64,000 bases of DNA from AC-32 sp963821495 (GCA_963821495.1 CAWGEA010000003.1:1302001-1366000); one strand, 5' to 3'. Shown: positions 48,965 through 58,600, counted from the first letter of the stretch. The notes: generated by a model from the sequence alone, not told the origin. A program made the numbers and translations.

Positions 48965-50385
48965 CCGGTGCGCTGGTCGTCGGGTCGGGGCCCAACGGCC
49001 TCGCGGCCGCGGTTGCGCTCCTGCAGGGCGGGGTGGAGGTCGAGGTGCAGGAGGCGGCCGACTGGGTCGGCGGCGGGCTGCACTCCGCGGAGCTGACGCA
49101 GCAGGGGTTCGTGCACGATCTCTGCGCCTCGGTGCTCCCGCTCGCGGCCGGGTCGCCGTTCCTGCGCACGCTCGAGCTCGGGGTCGAGTGGGTGCACCCG
49201 GACGCGCCCGCCGCGCATCCGCTCGACGACGGCACGGCAGTCGTGCTCGAGCGTGGCGTGGAGGAGACGGCCGCAGGGCTCGGCCGCGACGGCGCCGCCT
49301 ATCGGCGCCTGGTCAGGCCGCTCGTCGAGGCCTGGGACGAGCTGGCGCCGGCCGTGCTCGGGCGGCTGCCGCCTCCGCCACGGTCGGCCCTGCGGGCGAT
49401 CGGCACGGTTGGCGCGGGCGCACTCACGCGCGGCGCGTGGGCGGCGCTCGGCGACGCGCGTTCGGTGGCGGAGTCGCTGTTCGAGACCGAGCGGGGACGC
49501 GCGTGGTTCGCGGGCCACTGCGCGCACGGAATCCTGCCGCTCGAGCGGCGGCCGAGCGCCGGCTTCGGGCTCGCGCTCGCGGTGCTGGGTCACGCCGTCG
49601 GCTGGCCGTTCGCACGCGGCGGGTCGCAGTCGCTCGCCGACGCGCTCGCCGCCAAGGTGCGGGAGCTCGGCGGCTCGATCGCGACCGGCGCCCCGGTGGA
49701 CGAGCTTCCGGCCGGAACGCTCGTGCTTGCGGACGTCTCGCCGCGGGAGCTCGTGCGGCTCGCGGGCGGGCGGCTGCCCGATCGCTACGAGCGGCGGCTG
49801 CGCTCCTACCGCCACGGCCCGGGCGCGTTCAAGGTCGACTGGGCGCTCGACGGTCCGATCCCCTGGCGCGCCGAGGAGTGTCGCCGCGCCGGGACGGTGC
49901 ACCTCGGCGGCACGCTCGACGAGATCTCCTACTCCGAGTGGGGCGCCTGGAGCGGCCGCGTCGTCGAGCGACCTTTCGTGCTGCTCGTCCAGCCGACGCT
50001 CTTCGACCCGACCCGCGCGCCAGAGGGAAAACACGTCGCCTGGGCGTACTGCCACGTGCCGAACGGCTCCGACGTCGACATGACCGGGCGGATCGAGGCG
50101 CAGGTCGAGCGCTTTGCGCCGGGTTTCAGGGAGCTCGTGCTCGCCCGCTCGTCGGCCGGGCCGGCCGAGCTCGAGGCGCGGAACCGCAACCTCGTCGGCG
50201 GCGACCTGAACGGCGGCGCGATGGATCTCGGCCAGGTCTTCCGGCGACCGGCGGCGAGGCTTGTCCCCTGGAGCACGCCGCTCGACGGCGTCTACCTCTG
50301 CTCGGCCTCGACGCCTCCGGGTGGCGGCGTCCACGGCATGTGCGGCTACCACGCCGCCCGAGCTGCACTTCGGGACCTCGACTGA
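48961..50385 (+). CDS. FAD-dependent oxidoreductase, phytoene-desaturase-like
   Basis: This is a 474-aa protein from GTG 48961 (GTGA overlap with the polymerase gene). The N-terminal Rossmann motif is GALVVGSGPNGLAAAVALL, with VEVQEAADWVGGGLHSAEL, and the C-terminus has the FAD signature VYLCSASTPPGGGVHGMCGY. This is the CrtI/amine-oxidase-like NAD(P)/FAD family. No carotenoid gene is nearby, so the substrate is unclear. The following 175 bp to 50560 hold no gene I can support. Confidence 0.88.
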   Translation: MTGALVVGSGPNGLAAAVALLQGGVEVEVQEAADWVGGGLHSAELTQQGFVHDLCASVLPLAAGSPFLRTLELGVEWVHPDAPAAHPLDDGTAVVLERGVEETAAGLGRDGAAYRRLVRPLVEAWDELAPAVLGRLPPPPRSALRAIGTVGAGALTRGAWAALGDARSVAESLFETERGRAWFAGHCAHGILPLERRPSAGFGLALAVLGHAVGWPFARGGSQSLADALAAKVRELGGSIATGAPVDELPAGTLVLADVSPRELVRLAGGRLPDRYERRLRSYRHGPGAFKVDWALDGPIPWRAEECRRAGTVHLGGTLDEISYSEWGAWSGRVVERPFVLLVQPTLFDPTRAPEGKHVAWAYCHVPNGSDVDMTGRIEAQVERFAPGFRELVLARSSAGPAELEARNRNLVGGDLNGGAMDLGQVFRRPAARLVPWSTPLDGVYLCSASTPPGGGVHGMCGYHAARAALRDLD

Positions 50386-50560
50386 CCTGCGGCGCGGCGC
50401 GCGCAGCCGAGCGCTCGCTGCTCGTCGACGTCCTCTACGGCGACGCCGGGCGAGGCCGGCGCATGATCAGCCGCTACACGATGATCCCGCGCGACGACGG
50501 CCAGTGGATCGCCTCCGTCGACCGTCACCGGTACGTCGACCGCGACGACCCGCGCTCAGC

Positions 50561-51206
50561 TCAGCAGGCGCTCTTCGGCGCGGGCCGGAGGCTCGAGACC
50601 GCCACGGTCACCGTTCGGCCGCGGTACGGGTTGTCGGTCTCGCGATTGAAGGACAAGCGCTTCCCGTCCTGTGAGAAGAACGCGTACGAATCGCTTGCGT
50701 TCCTCGGCCTCGGCACCGCGAGACAGTGCGTTCCGTCGATCGAGATCACACCGACCGTTCCCGGGACGTGGGGACCGTGAGTCCTTCCATCCCGCGATCC
50801 ACCGCCCGTCCCGGGAGAGGTGGAAGTCGGTGAAGTCCGCGACCCGCCGTACGCGCCCGGTCTTCGGGTCGACGGTCCGGATTCCGACGTTGGCGGCGAA
50901 CGCGATCATCCGCCGTGACGCCCATGCAACCTCGCGGCAGCAGGGGTTGCGCGCCGAAAAGACCGTCCTTCTCGAGGCGCCTGTACGGGCGGGCCCCACC
51001 TCGAGGTAGCCCCAGGTGCCGAGGTGCCTGACCACGGCGATTCGGTTGCCGTCGGGGGAGGGCACGGCCGGATCGAGGAGTCCGCGTTCCCGGCGCGTCT
51101 CGGGCTTCGCCGCGTGTGTGCTCGCTGCCGCGTGATGGGTCGAGTCGCAGGCCGTCGCGAACAGGACGCTCGCAGCTGCGAAAGCCGCAGGCACCAGGCG
51201 GTTCAC
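50561..51206 (-). CDS. Putative lipoprotein with WD40/TolB-like repeats, frameshifted
   Basis: The start at 51206 gives a lipoprotein signal (LVPAAFAAASVLFATACDS). Then come beta-propeller-like segments such as DPAVPSPDGNRIAVVRHLG and IRTVDPKTGRVRRVADFTDF. At about 50770, in a run of C, the frame shifts. The expected continuation (VPGTVGVISIDGTHCLAVP, then YAFFSQDGKRLSFNRETDN) lies in the adjacent frame and stops at 50561. Removing one C restores a single reading frame of about 215 codons. It may be a sensor-type or periplasmic binding protein. Confidence 0.65.
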
Positions 51207-51219
51207 GTCGCCGCGAAGC

Positions 51220-52137
51220 CTAGGGCCGCAGCTTCGAGGTGTCCACGACCTCGAAGTCCGAGCCCGTCACCCGGCCCAGCGTGTGCAGCTGATCGTTCGA
51301 CCAGCCGCGGTTGGGCGCGCCTGTGATGTACCAGTCCGAGCCGTTGTCGGCGACCAGCATCCCGTAGCGCTTCAGCGCGACGAGGACGATGCGCGCTTGG
51401 CGCGGGAAGGGGCGGACGTCGAAGCTCGCCTTCAGCCGGACGCGCAGGCCCATCGGCGGCAGGCTCGCGTCCGTGAGCGAGCTGGCGTAGTGGCGCGCGG
51501 GGTAGAGGTACGCACGGCGGGTGCGCTGGACGGTGAAGCGCAGGGCGTGGTCGATCACGCCGCGGCGAACCTCGTCGTAGCGCGCGAGGCCGGGGAAGAT
51601 CGGCAGGCCGGCAGCGTCGGCCGAGGTCCAACCGGCAGGGCGCACGCGGTTGGAGCGCAGGCTCCACGTCGCGCCGGCCCACGCGTGCCAGCGCCCGGCG
51701 CGCTTCTCGAGGCCGCCGAGCTCGTAGAGGCGGCAGGCATCGCGGTCGAGCAGCAGCGCATGGTGGTCGCTCCCGCCCTCGATGTGGACGCGCTTCGGGA
51801 GTGGGTAGCCGACGTGGTCGCTCTCGTCGCCGTACTCGAAGCCGATGCGCGCCCGCGGTGTCTTGCGCGTGACGACGTCGAACGGGATCCCGATCGGCGA
51901 GCCCTCCCAGAGGCCCGAGCCGAAGTCGGCGTGCAGGCCTGTGCCGCTGCCGATCGAGGCGATGATCGCTGCTGAGTTGCGCGCGACCGGCAGGCGGTCG
52001 ACCCGCCGGTTCCACGGGTTGGTCTTGGGGAAGACGGTGCAGTGCGGTGCGCCGGGGACGCGCAGGGCGCGGGCGGAGCCGCCTGCGCAGGCGAGCGCCA
52101 AGAGGGAGAGGAGGGCGGCGGCGGCGCTGGCTCTCAC
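51220..52137 (-). CDS. Secreted protein of a conserved-looking family, function unknown
   Basis: This is 305 aa with a signal peptide (AAAALLSLLALACAGGSARA). Well-defined segments: CTVFPKTNPWNRRVDRLPV, SGTGLHADFGSGLWEGSPIG, GWTSADAAGLPIFPGLARYD, RGVIDHALRFTVQRT and PPMGLRVRLKASFDV. This is a wall- or extracellular-type fold without motifs I can assign. It is 13 bp upstream of the lipoprotein on the same strand. Confidence 0.75.
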   Translation of the reverse strand: MRASAAAALLSLLALACAGGSARALRVPGAPHCTVFPKTNPWNRRVDRLPVARNSAAIIASIGSGTGLHADFGSGLWEGSPIGIPFDVVTRKTPRARIGFEYGDESDHVGYPLPKRVHIEGGSDHHALLLDRDACRLYELGGLEKRAGRWHAWAGATWSLRSNRVRPAGWTSADAAGLPIFPGLARYDEVRRGVIDHALRFTVQRTRRAYLYPARHYASSLTDASLPPMGLRVRLKASFDVRPFPRQARIVLVALKRYGMLVADNGSDWYITGAPNRGWSNDQLHTLGRVTGSDFEVVDTSKLRP

Positions 52138-52369
52138 GGGTTCTCTATCGGCACGGCGATGGCCGTTTCGGACCCCTCGCTGCAGGCACCCGAAGACCTC
52201 CTCCCCGCTGCGAGCCTAACGTGGAAATGCGCCCGTGTCCGTCACGAAGACGTGCCGAACCTGTGTCGGCGCCAGGGATTGGGTGTGGGAAAGCCGCAAG
52301 AGGCCTGCGCGCGGGTCCCGATGCCGGCCGCTCGCGCCGCTGGGAAGCTCCGGTCGAAGGAGGTGCGGC

Positions 52370-52678
52370 ATGACCAGCGGACGTATCTCCCACCGGCTTC
52401 CCGCCATGGGGCGCCCTCGCCAGCTCTGGCCGACGACGCGGGCCGGACGGCGGGCCACCGCCCTCGCGGCTGCGAGCGTGTTCACGATGTTCGCCTGGAG
52501 GCTGATGGGGCCGCTCGGCGGCTTCCCGAGCCTCGTGCTCGGCCTGGCAGGCGGGATCTTCGCCGTCGTCGCCATCGTCCGGCGGCACGAGCGTGCGCTC
52601 GCCGTCTTCGTGGCGCTGCTGCCGTTCGCGGGCGCGGTCGTCTTCGTCCTGGCCGAGCTCCTCGTCGGCCACGACTGA
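52370..52678 (+). CDS. Small two-segment membrane protein
   Basis: This is 102 aa from ATG 52370, chosen because GAAGGAGGT precedes it. Basic N-terminus, then hydrophobic segments around residues 38-52 (ALAAASVFTMFAWRL), 55-75 (GGFPSLVLGLAGGIFAVVAI) and 83-98 (LAVFVALLPFAGAVVF). No recognised domain. The 232 bp before it (52138-52369) contain no other gene I can see. Confidence 0.65.
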   Translation: MTSGRISHRLPAMGRPRQLWPTTRAGRRATALAAASVFTMFAWRLMGPLGGFPSLVLGLAGGIFAVVAIVRRHERALAVFVALLPFAGAVVFVLAELLVGHD

Positions 52679-52687
52679 TCCCGCGCG

Positions 52688-53254
52688 TCAGCGCGCTGTG
52701 CGGAGCGACGCCTTGTAGGCGCGCTTCTTGGCCTGGTACTCCTCGAGCGCCTCGGGTGAGTCGACGTCCCCGAGCGTCGGATGCCCAGGATCGAGCTCCT
52801 CGGCGGCGGCGACCCCGAAGCGCTTCCACAGCACGGCGCCGAGCGCCTTGACCTTCATCTGGCCGAAGCCCGGCAGCGAGGAGATGCGCTTGCGCAGATC
52901 GGCGCCGTCGGCCGCGTCGCGCCAGAGTCCGCGACGCGTCGCCGCCGTACTCCTCGGCGACGACGCGAGGCGAGCTCCTGCACCCGCGCCGGCCATCGCG
53001 CCGGGGAAGCGGTGGATCGCCGGCTTCTCGCGGAACGCCGCCTCCAGCCGCGCCGGGTCGGTCGCCGCGATCGCTCCCGGGTCGAGCGTGCCCAGCCGCT
53101 GCTTGAGCTTGAGCGGTCCCTGGAACGCCGTCGGGACGGTCACCTGCTGGTCGAGCGCGAACCCGACGAGCAGCGCGAACGGGTCTTGCGCCAGCAGCTG
53201 GTCGGCGTCGTCGACCCCGGTGAAGTGCAGTCGCTCCGGTGCGCTCACGGCCAT
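52688..53254 (-). CDS. HhH-GPD base-excision-repair-type protein with scrambled internal frame
   Basis: This is a 188-aa frame whose ends match a small HhH-GPD family (LHFTGVDDADQLLAQDPFAL at the start, SSLPGFGQMKVKALGAVLW as the HhH with its GPD-like loop at the end). Residues about 85-110 are nonsense in this frame. The expected RVQELAS and then VVAEEYGGDASR appear in the other two frames before the original frame resumes at LWRDAADGADL. That needs three single-base shifts within about 70 bp, net zero. DNA glycosylase activity is likely for the family, but this copy may be broken or mis-sequenced. Confidence 0.7.
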   Translation of the reverse strand: MAVSAPERLHFTGVDDADQLLAQDPFALLVGFALDQQVTVPTAFQGPLKLKQRLGTLDPGAIAATDPARLEAAFREKPAIHRFPGAMAGAGAGARLASSPRSTAATRRGLWRDAADGADLRKRISSLPGFGQMKVKALGAVLWKRFGVAAAEELDPGHPTLGDVDSPEALEEYQAKKRAYKASLRTAR

Positions 53255-53263
53255 GCCGCGATC

Positions 53264-54623
53264 CTACAGCCACTCGGCGGCGCGCTCGGCCAGCGCCACC
53301 GTCGTCAGGTTCGTGTTCGCCGCCGGGATCTCCGGGATCGCCGAGGCGTCGACCACGTAGAGCCCCTCGAGGCCGAGCACGCGGCAGCGCCCGTCGAGCA
53401 CCGATCCGATCGCGCACGTCCCGACCGGATGGAAGAAGCCGCGAGCGCTGGCGCGGGCATGGTCCCTCGGCGCCGACCTCGCGCCGGGCCGCAGCTCGCG
53501 CGCCGCGTACGGCCGCACCTGCGGGCGACTCGACCAAGCTCGCGCAGGCGCTCGAACGCTTCGGCCAGCACCTCGACGTCGCGCTCGTCGCGCAGGAAGC
53601 CGTGGTCGATGGCAAGCGGCGCCTCGGGCTCCCGCGCGTTCAGCCGCACCGAGCCGCGCGAGCGGGGTTTCATCGCGAAGGCCGCGCCGCTGATCTCGGG
53701 GCCGACGTCGAGCACGGGGAAGAGGAAGAGGTCGCGCACCCCCGCGGGCACGGGCGGCTCGAGGCGGCGATCGTCACCTGGCCCATGTAGAGCCCGTGCT
53801 CGGCCTCGTGCGCCGCGGTCTCCTCGAGCAGCCGCTCGGTCGGCTCCCAGGCGGCGCCTGTGCCGACATGGTCGACGAGGCCCTCGCCGACCGGAAGCTC
53901 GGCGACCGGCTCGATCCCGTGGCGCTCGAGCTCGTCCGCGGGGCCGATCCCGCTGCGCAGCAGGATCGCCGGCGAGCCGTACGCGCTCGCCGAGACGACG
54001 ACCACATGGGCTCGCAGCTCCGCTCCGCCCGCGAGTGCGCCCACTGCGCGGCCGTCCTCCACCAGCACGCGGTCGACGAGCGTGTCGGCCAGGATGGTCA
54101 GGTTCTCGCGCCCGCGCGCGGGGTCGACGTAGGCGAAGCCCGTGTGCCAGCGCACCCCGTCGACGGTGTTCACCGGATGGACGATCGCGTCGGCGCCGCC
54201 GGCCTCCCGGAAGGCGCGGTGCCACGGCGTCAGCTCCTCGTCCGCGAGCACATGCCCGCGCAGCGTCTCGTACGCGCGCCGCAGGTACGGCGCGAACGCC
54301 TCGTAGGACCAGTCCTCGCCCCACTCGTAGTCGGAGGGCGCGCCCTCCAGCAGCACGCAGGCGTTGTGCGCCGAGCAGCCCCCGAGGATCCTGGCCCGCG
54401 CCTGCGAGCGGTCGTCCTCGTCGTCGCGCTCCCAGAGGTGCGACTCGAGCGCGAGCCAGCGCGGGTCGAGGATGTCTGCCGGCCAGCGCCCCTCCGACAG
54501 GTGGCCGTAGTCGGGGCCGGCCTCGACGAGGCAGACGGTGCGGTCGGGGTTCTCGCTCAGCCTCCCGGCCAGCGCGCAGCCGGCGGCGCCGCCTCCGAGC
54601 ACGAGCACGTCGAACGCCGTCAC
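53264..54623 (-). pseudogene. GMC-family FAD oxidoreductase, broken by several indels
   Basis: GTG 54623 opens AFDVLVLGGGAAGCALAGRL, an FAD-binding fold, with the GMC motifs ARILGGCSAHNACVL and VVVSASAYGSPAILLRSGIG. The frame breaks at about 53762, continuing as VRDLFLFPVLDVGPEISGAA in another frame. It breaks again at about 53505-53530, after which the third frame gives GFFHPVGTCAIGSVLDG, the GMC C-terminal motif, then the normal end AANTNLTTVALAERAAEWL. Choline/alcohol oxidation is the usual chemistry. It overlaps the upstream cyclase gene by 4 bp. Confidence 0.75.
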
Positions 54624-57484
54624 GCGGAACTCGCCAGCCCACGTGCGCTGCCCCGGACGCGCTCCAGCGAGGTGCGGTTTCCCTTCCGCTCGAAGCGCTC
54701 CGCCGCCTGCTCGAGCACGGCGACCGCCTCGGCGGGCCGCCCCGCGAGCGCGATCACCTCGGCCAGGTCGGCGAGCGTGTCGCCCTGGGTGTTCAGGAGG
54801 TCGGTCGGCTCTGCGATCGCCACTGCGTCGCGCGCGAGCCGCTCGGCCTCCCCGAGCTCGCCACGGCGGGCGAGGATCTTCGCCCGGGCGCTCCGCCACA
54901 ACACCTGCGAGAACGCGTCGTCGGGAGCCGCGGTGACCTCGCTGATGCGGCTGTAGCCCTCGGCCTCGTCGAGCTCGCCCTGCGCACAGAGTGCGTGCGC
55001 CAGCAGCGCGGCCGCCGTCGAGAGGTAGCCCCCCTCGCCCATCGGCTCGAGCGTTGCGTAGCTCTCGAGCATGATGCGCAGGGCCTCCGCGGTGTCGCCT
55101 GCGAGCATCTCGACGTAGAACGCCTCCTGGGCGCTCATCGCCGCCCGCAGCGGGAATCCGAGGTCGCTGATCGTCCGCAGGCCCTCGGCGAGGAGTGCCC
55201 GGGCCAGCGGGAAGTCGCCACGCATCGCCTCGAGCGCGCCGAGCTCGACGCACGCGTTCCCCCTGACGAAGGGGTCGTCGATTGCCTCGTCGCGAAACCG
55301 CGTGCAGCGTGCGATTCCCTCGTCGACGGGCAGCGGGCCGAAGTTCGCGCTCATCATCAACCAACCGATGCTCTCGGCCCGTTCCGCCCGCAAGTCGCCG
55401 CGCTCGGCGTAGTCGAGCGCCTGACGCCAGGCTTCCTCCGCTCGCGCCATCACACCGATCAGCGTCCCCTCGACGCGGCCGAGCAGGTTCCAGGCCTGGG
55501 CGAGGGTGAGCGGATCGCCGAGCTCTTCCGCTGCGCGGAGCGCCTCGTGCACGTCGTCGAGGAGCCCTTCGCTGCTTCCGCTGAAGACGCGCAGCGAGCA
55601 GAGCCCCAGCAGCGCGCGGGCCGGCCGGCGGCCTGCGAGCTCGAGTGCGTCCTCGAGCGCCCTGCGTCCCTCTCCCACGTAGCCTCGCGTCGACCAGAAG
55701 GCCCAGAGCGCCGTGCCGAGGCGGAGCAGCAACTCCCCGTCCCCGCGTTCACGGGCCGACTGGATGGCTGCGCGGAGGTTCGTGTAGTCGTCGTCGAGGC
55801 GGGCGATCGACGCCGACTGGTCGCCTGTGCGCGACTCCGAGTCGAGGCACTCCGCGAGATCTGCGAACCAGTCGGCATGCAGCCGGCGGCCGGTCCCGAT
55901 CTCACCGGCCGACTCGAGCTGCTCGAGGGCGTACTCGCGGATCGTCTCGAGCATCAGGAAGCGCGGCTCGCCGTCGGAGTCCGTGCGCCGGCGGAGGAGG
56001 CTCTTCTCGACGAGCGAGCCGAGGTCGTCGAGCACGTCCGACGGTCCGTCGGGGTTGCACACGGCCGCTACAGCCTCCAGCCGGCAACCGCCGACGAACA
56101 CGCCGAGCCGCCGGAACAGCGCCTGCTCGCGCTCGAGGAGCAGGTCGTAGCTCCAATCGATCGCTGCGCGCAGCGTCCGCTGGCGCTCGTCGAGGTCCCG
56201 TGGGCCGCCGGTCAGCAACGGCAGCCGCTGGTCGACCCGCCGCAGCAGCGCCTGAGGGGTGAGGGCGCGCACCCGCGGCGCCGCCAGCTCGATCGCGAGC
56301 GGCAGGCCGTCGAGCCTGACGCAGATCTCGGCGACGGCCGCTGCGTTCTCGTCCGTCACCTCGAAGTCGGCCACCGCGGCCTGGGCCCGCTCCACGAAGA
56401 GCCTGACCGACTCGGAACCTGCCGCCTCGGCGGCCGTTGCCGTCCCGAGCTCGGGCAGCCCCAGCTGCGGTACGGAATACAGGCGCTCCTCGCGCACCCG
56501 GAGAGGCGTGCGGCTCGTGGCGAGCAGCTTCAGCGTGGGCGCCTCGGACAGCAGGCTCGAGAGCGCCGGAGCGGCCGGGATCACCTGCTCGAAGTTGTCC
56601 AGGACGAGCAGAAACTCCCTGTCGCGCAGGTAGTCGGTCAGCGTCTCGATCGCGGCTTCACCCGGTTGCTCGCGTAGGCCGAGCGTCCGGGCGACCGTCG
56701 GCACGACCAGCTCCCAGTCGCGGACCGGCGCGAGCGAGACGAAGAAGACGCCGCTCGGGAACCGCTCGAGCACGTTGCCGGCGAGCTGCAGGGCGAGCCG
56801 GGTCTTGCCGGTGCCCCCGGTGCCGATCAGCGTGAGCAGCCGCACGTCGTCTCGCGCGAGCAGCGCGCCGGCAGCGGCGAGCTCCCGCTCCCGCCCGATG
56901 AAGGCGTTCGGTTGTGCGGGGAGGTTGGTGAATCGGCTGCCCATCGTGGTCAGCGGCGGGAACTCGGCGGGCAACCCGTCGATTTCGAGCTGGTACAGCC
57001 GCTGCGGTCCGGGCAGGTCCTTGAGCAGGTGCTCGCCGAGGTCCCGGACGCGGACGTCCTCGCCGAGCAGCGCGCGCGTGAATTCCGAGACGAGCACCTG
57101 GCCGCCGTGACCGGCCGCCATCACCCGCGCCGCATGGTGGACGTCGATCCCGACGTAGTCGTCCCCGACTCGGTTTGGCTCGCCCGTGTGTAGGCCGATC
57201 CGCACCAGAATCTCGATCTGGCCGGGCCAGTCGTGCCCCGCGAGCGCGCGCTGGGCTGCCGCTGCCGCTGCCGCTGCCTCGTCGGCCGACTGGAAGACGG
57301 CGAAGAACTGGTCGCCGTCGCTGCCCTGCACGTGTCCACCGTTCCCCTCGAAGGCCGCACGCAGGATCTCGCGGTGCCGGGCCAGCAACTCGGGGTAGCC
57401 GTCCCCGCTGCGGCGGAGCAGGCGCGTCGAGCCCTCGATGTCGCTGAACAGGAGTGTGACGGTGCCGCTGGGCGGCTCGGTCAT
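54620..57484 (-). CDS. Cyclase-like domain - NB-ARC ATPase - TPR transcriptional regulator-type protein
   Basis: This is a 954-aa protein. The N-terminal class III cyclase-like domain (about 5-165) keeps two metal Asp (LFSDIEGSTRLL and GSDGDQFFAVF) but lacks the transition-state Asn (IDVHHAARV instead of VNxAARx) and the purine-selecting Lys. It is probably a non-catalytic sensor. An NB-ARC ATPase follows, with Walker A LIGTGGTGKTRLALQLA and Walker B FLLVLDNFEQVI, plus GLPLAIELAAPRVR and WSYDLLLEREQALFRRLGVF. The C-terminal half is TPR-like. Such STAND proteins switch on a nucleotide and a ligand. It lies upstream of the broken GMC gene in one operon. Confidence 0.87.
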   Translation of the reverse strand: MTEPPSGTVTLLFSDIEGSTRLLRRSGDGYPELLARHREILRAAFEGNGGHVQGSDGDQFFAVFQSADEAAAAAAAAQRALAGHDWPGQIEILVRIGLHTGEPNRVGDDYVGIDVHHAARVMAAGHGGQVLVSEFTRALLGEDVRVRDLGEHLLKDLPGPQRLYQLEIDGLPAEFPPLTTMGSRFTNLPAQPNAFIGRERELAAAGALLARDDVRLLTLIGTGGTGKTRLALQLAGNVLERFPSGVFFVSLAPVRDWELVVPTVARTLGLREQPGEAAIETLTDYLRDREFLLVLDNFEQVIPAAPALSSLLSEAPTLKLLATSRTPLRVREERLYSVPQLGLPELGTATAAEAAGSESVRLFVERAQAAVADFEVTDENAAAVAEICVRLDGLPLAIELAAPRVRALTPQALLRRVDQRLPLLTGGPRDLDERQRTLRAAIDWSYDLLLEREQALFRRLGVFVGGCRLEAVAAVCNPDGPSDVLDDLGSLVEKSLLRRRTDSDGEPRFLMLETIREYALEQLESAGEIGTGRRLHADWFADLAECLDSESRTGDQSASIARLDDDYTNLRAAIQSARERGDGELLLRLGTALWAFWSTRGYVGEGRRALEDALELAGRRPARALLGLCSLRVFSGSSEGLLDDVHEALRAAEELGDPLTLAQAWNLLGRVEGTLIGVMARAEEAWRQALDYAERGDLRAERAESIGWLMMSANFGPLPVDEGIARCTRFRDEAIDDPFVRGNACVELGALEAMRGDFPLARALLAEGLRTISDLGFPLRAAMSAQEAFYVEMLAGDTAEALRIMLESYATLEPMGEGGYLSTAAALLAHALCAQGELDEAEGYSRISEVTAAPDDAFSQVLWRSARAKILARRGELGEAERLARDAVAIAEPTDLLNTQGDTLADLAEVIALAGRPAEAVAVLEQAAERFERKGNRTSLERVRGSARGLASSA

Positions 57485-57512
57485 GTGCCAAGTATCGCGC
57501 GCGCCGGCGGGC

Positions 57513-58037
57513 TCACTGCGAATGTGTGTCGAGCCAGCGGCGCGCCCCTTCGACCGACCGCAGACGCACGAACCGCGGGTCGGCGCCGTACCGGCCGGGC
57601 CAGTCGCGCCGATGGCCGACGTGCGTCTTCAGCATCCAGTAGAAGAGGGACTCGCGGCCCCAGAAGGCGCCGCGCCAGGACTCGCGGTTGCCGTTCCAGA
57701 GCACGACGTCGTCGCGGAGCCGCTCCATCGTCCGCCGCCAGAGCCGCCGCAGCTTGAGGCGCAGCGGCAGGTCGAGCCAGACGATCGTGTCGGCCTCGCC
57801 GATCACCGTGTCGCCGAGCTTGTGCTCGTAGTTGCCGTCGATCACCCAGCCGTCAGGCGCGGCCTCGATCGCCTCGCGCACGCGCGCGCGAAACTCCTCG
57901 GGCGCCGCCTCGGTCCAGTTCGGCCCGTGGTGGAGCGCGTCGAGCTCCACGTACGGCACGCTCAACCGCCGCGCGAGCTCCCTCCCGAAGGTCGTCTTGC
58001 CCGAGCCGGAGGTGCCCTTGACGTTTACGCGCCTCAC
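57513..58037 (-). CDS. Small P-loop kinase-like protein
   Basis: This is 174 aa from GTG 58037, which overlaps the HIT-like stop (GTGA). Walker A GTSGSGKTTFGRELARRL sits at the very start, followed by VELDALHHGPNW, DGWVIDGNYEHKLGDTVIG and RLKLRRLWRRTMERL. This resembles the adenylate-kinase/FlaR-like P-loop kinase group. The substrate is unknown; many such genes are annotated as adenylate kinase-like without evidence. It is translationally coupled to the HIT-like gene. Confidence 0.8.
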   Translation of the reverse strand: MRRVNVKGTSGSGKTTFGRELARRLSVPYVELDALHHGPNWTEAAPEEFRARVREAIEAAPDGWVIDGNYEHKLGDTVIGEADTIVWLDLPLRLKLRRLWRRTMERLRDDVVLWNGNRESWRGAFWGRESLFYWMLKTHVGHRRDWPGRYGADPRFVRLRSVEGARRWLDTHSQ

Positions 58038-58600
58038 CCGAGCGCTGCAGCGAGCGCGTGCAGGTCGGCGCGCCACCGCTCCTCGGGCACGGGCGGCAGA
58101 ATGTCGTCCCAGATGGCGGCGAAGCTGCCGATCAGCTGCGGCAGCCGCGCCGGGCGCGCCATGAACCACCAGTGCAGGTGCTCGCCGCCGTCGCCCCAAC
58201 GGCAGACATGGACGCGGCCGAGCTCGCCCAGGTTGCGGATCGCGCGCTCGACACGGGCGAGCATCACGCCCAGCTCGGCGGCGAGCTCGTCGGGCAGGTC
58301 GCCCGGCTCCGCCAGGTGCTCACGCGGCTCGAGCAGGACGATCAGCGGCAGTCCCGTCGGCTCGTCGGGCGCCCAGAGCCGCCAGCGCTCGTTCGTCCAG
58401 AGGTAGTCGTCGTCGGGCGCCTCGCAGCGCACGCAGTCGACGCCGCCCTCGCCGTGGCGAGGACGCTCGCGCTCGTCCGGCGGGCGCAGCTCGCGCGGCC
58501 GCAGCTCGCCGTCGAAGGGGAAGGACTCCCAGTCCTGGACGGGCGGCATCCGTAGCGCGTCCTTTGCGCGCGCGTACAGCTCTTCGGGCGTCTCGGGCAC
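58034..58600 (-). CDS. HIT-like nucleotide hydrolase/transferase family protein
   Basis: This is 188 aa from GTG 58600; the frame is open upstream without support. The C-terminal GGEHLHWWFMARPAR matches the histidine triad-like HxHxx pattern of the HIT/GalT superfamily. A CVRCEAPDDDYLW pair may bind zinc. It has a long N-terminal part (about 70 residues) without a named domain. HIT proteins cleave nucleoside phosphoramidates or transfer nucleotides. It is divergent from lhr by 28 bp. Confidence 0.72.
   Translation of the reverse strand: MPETPEELYARAKDALRMPPVQDWESFPFDGELRPRELRPPDERERPRHGEGGVDCVRCEAPDDDYLWTNERWRLWAPDEPTGLPLIVLLEPREHLAEPGDLPDELAAELGVMLARVERAIRNLGELGRVHVCRWGDGGEHLHWWFMARPARLPQLIGSFAAIWDDILPPVPEERWRADLHALAAALG

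Noticed and set aside
50464..50780. Possible plus-strand small gene (starts MISRYTMIPRDD)
   Set aside because: The first 100 bp have coding-like third positions, but the remainder is antisense to the lipoprotein C-terminus; no ribosome site or family supports it. Could be a remnant.
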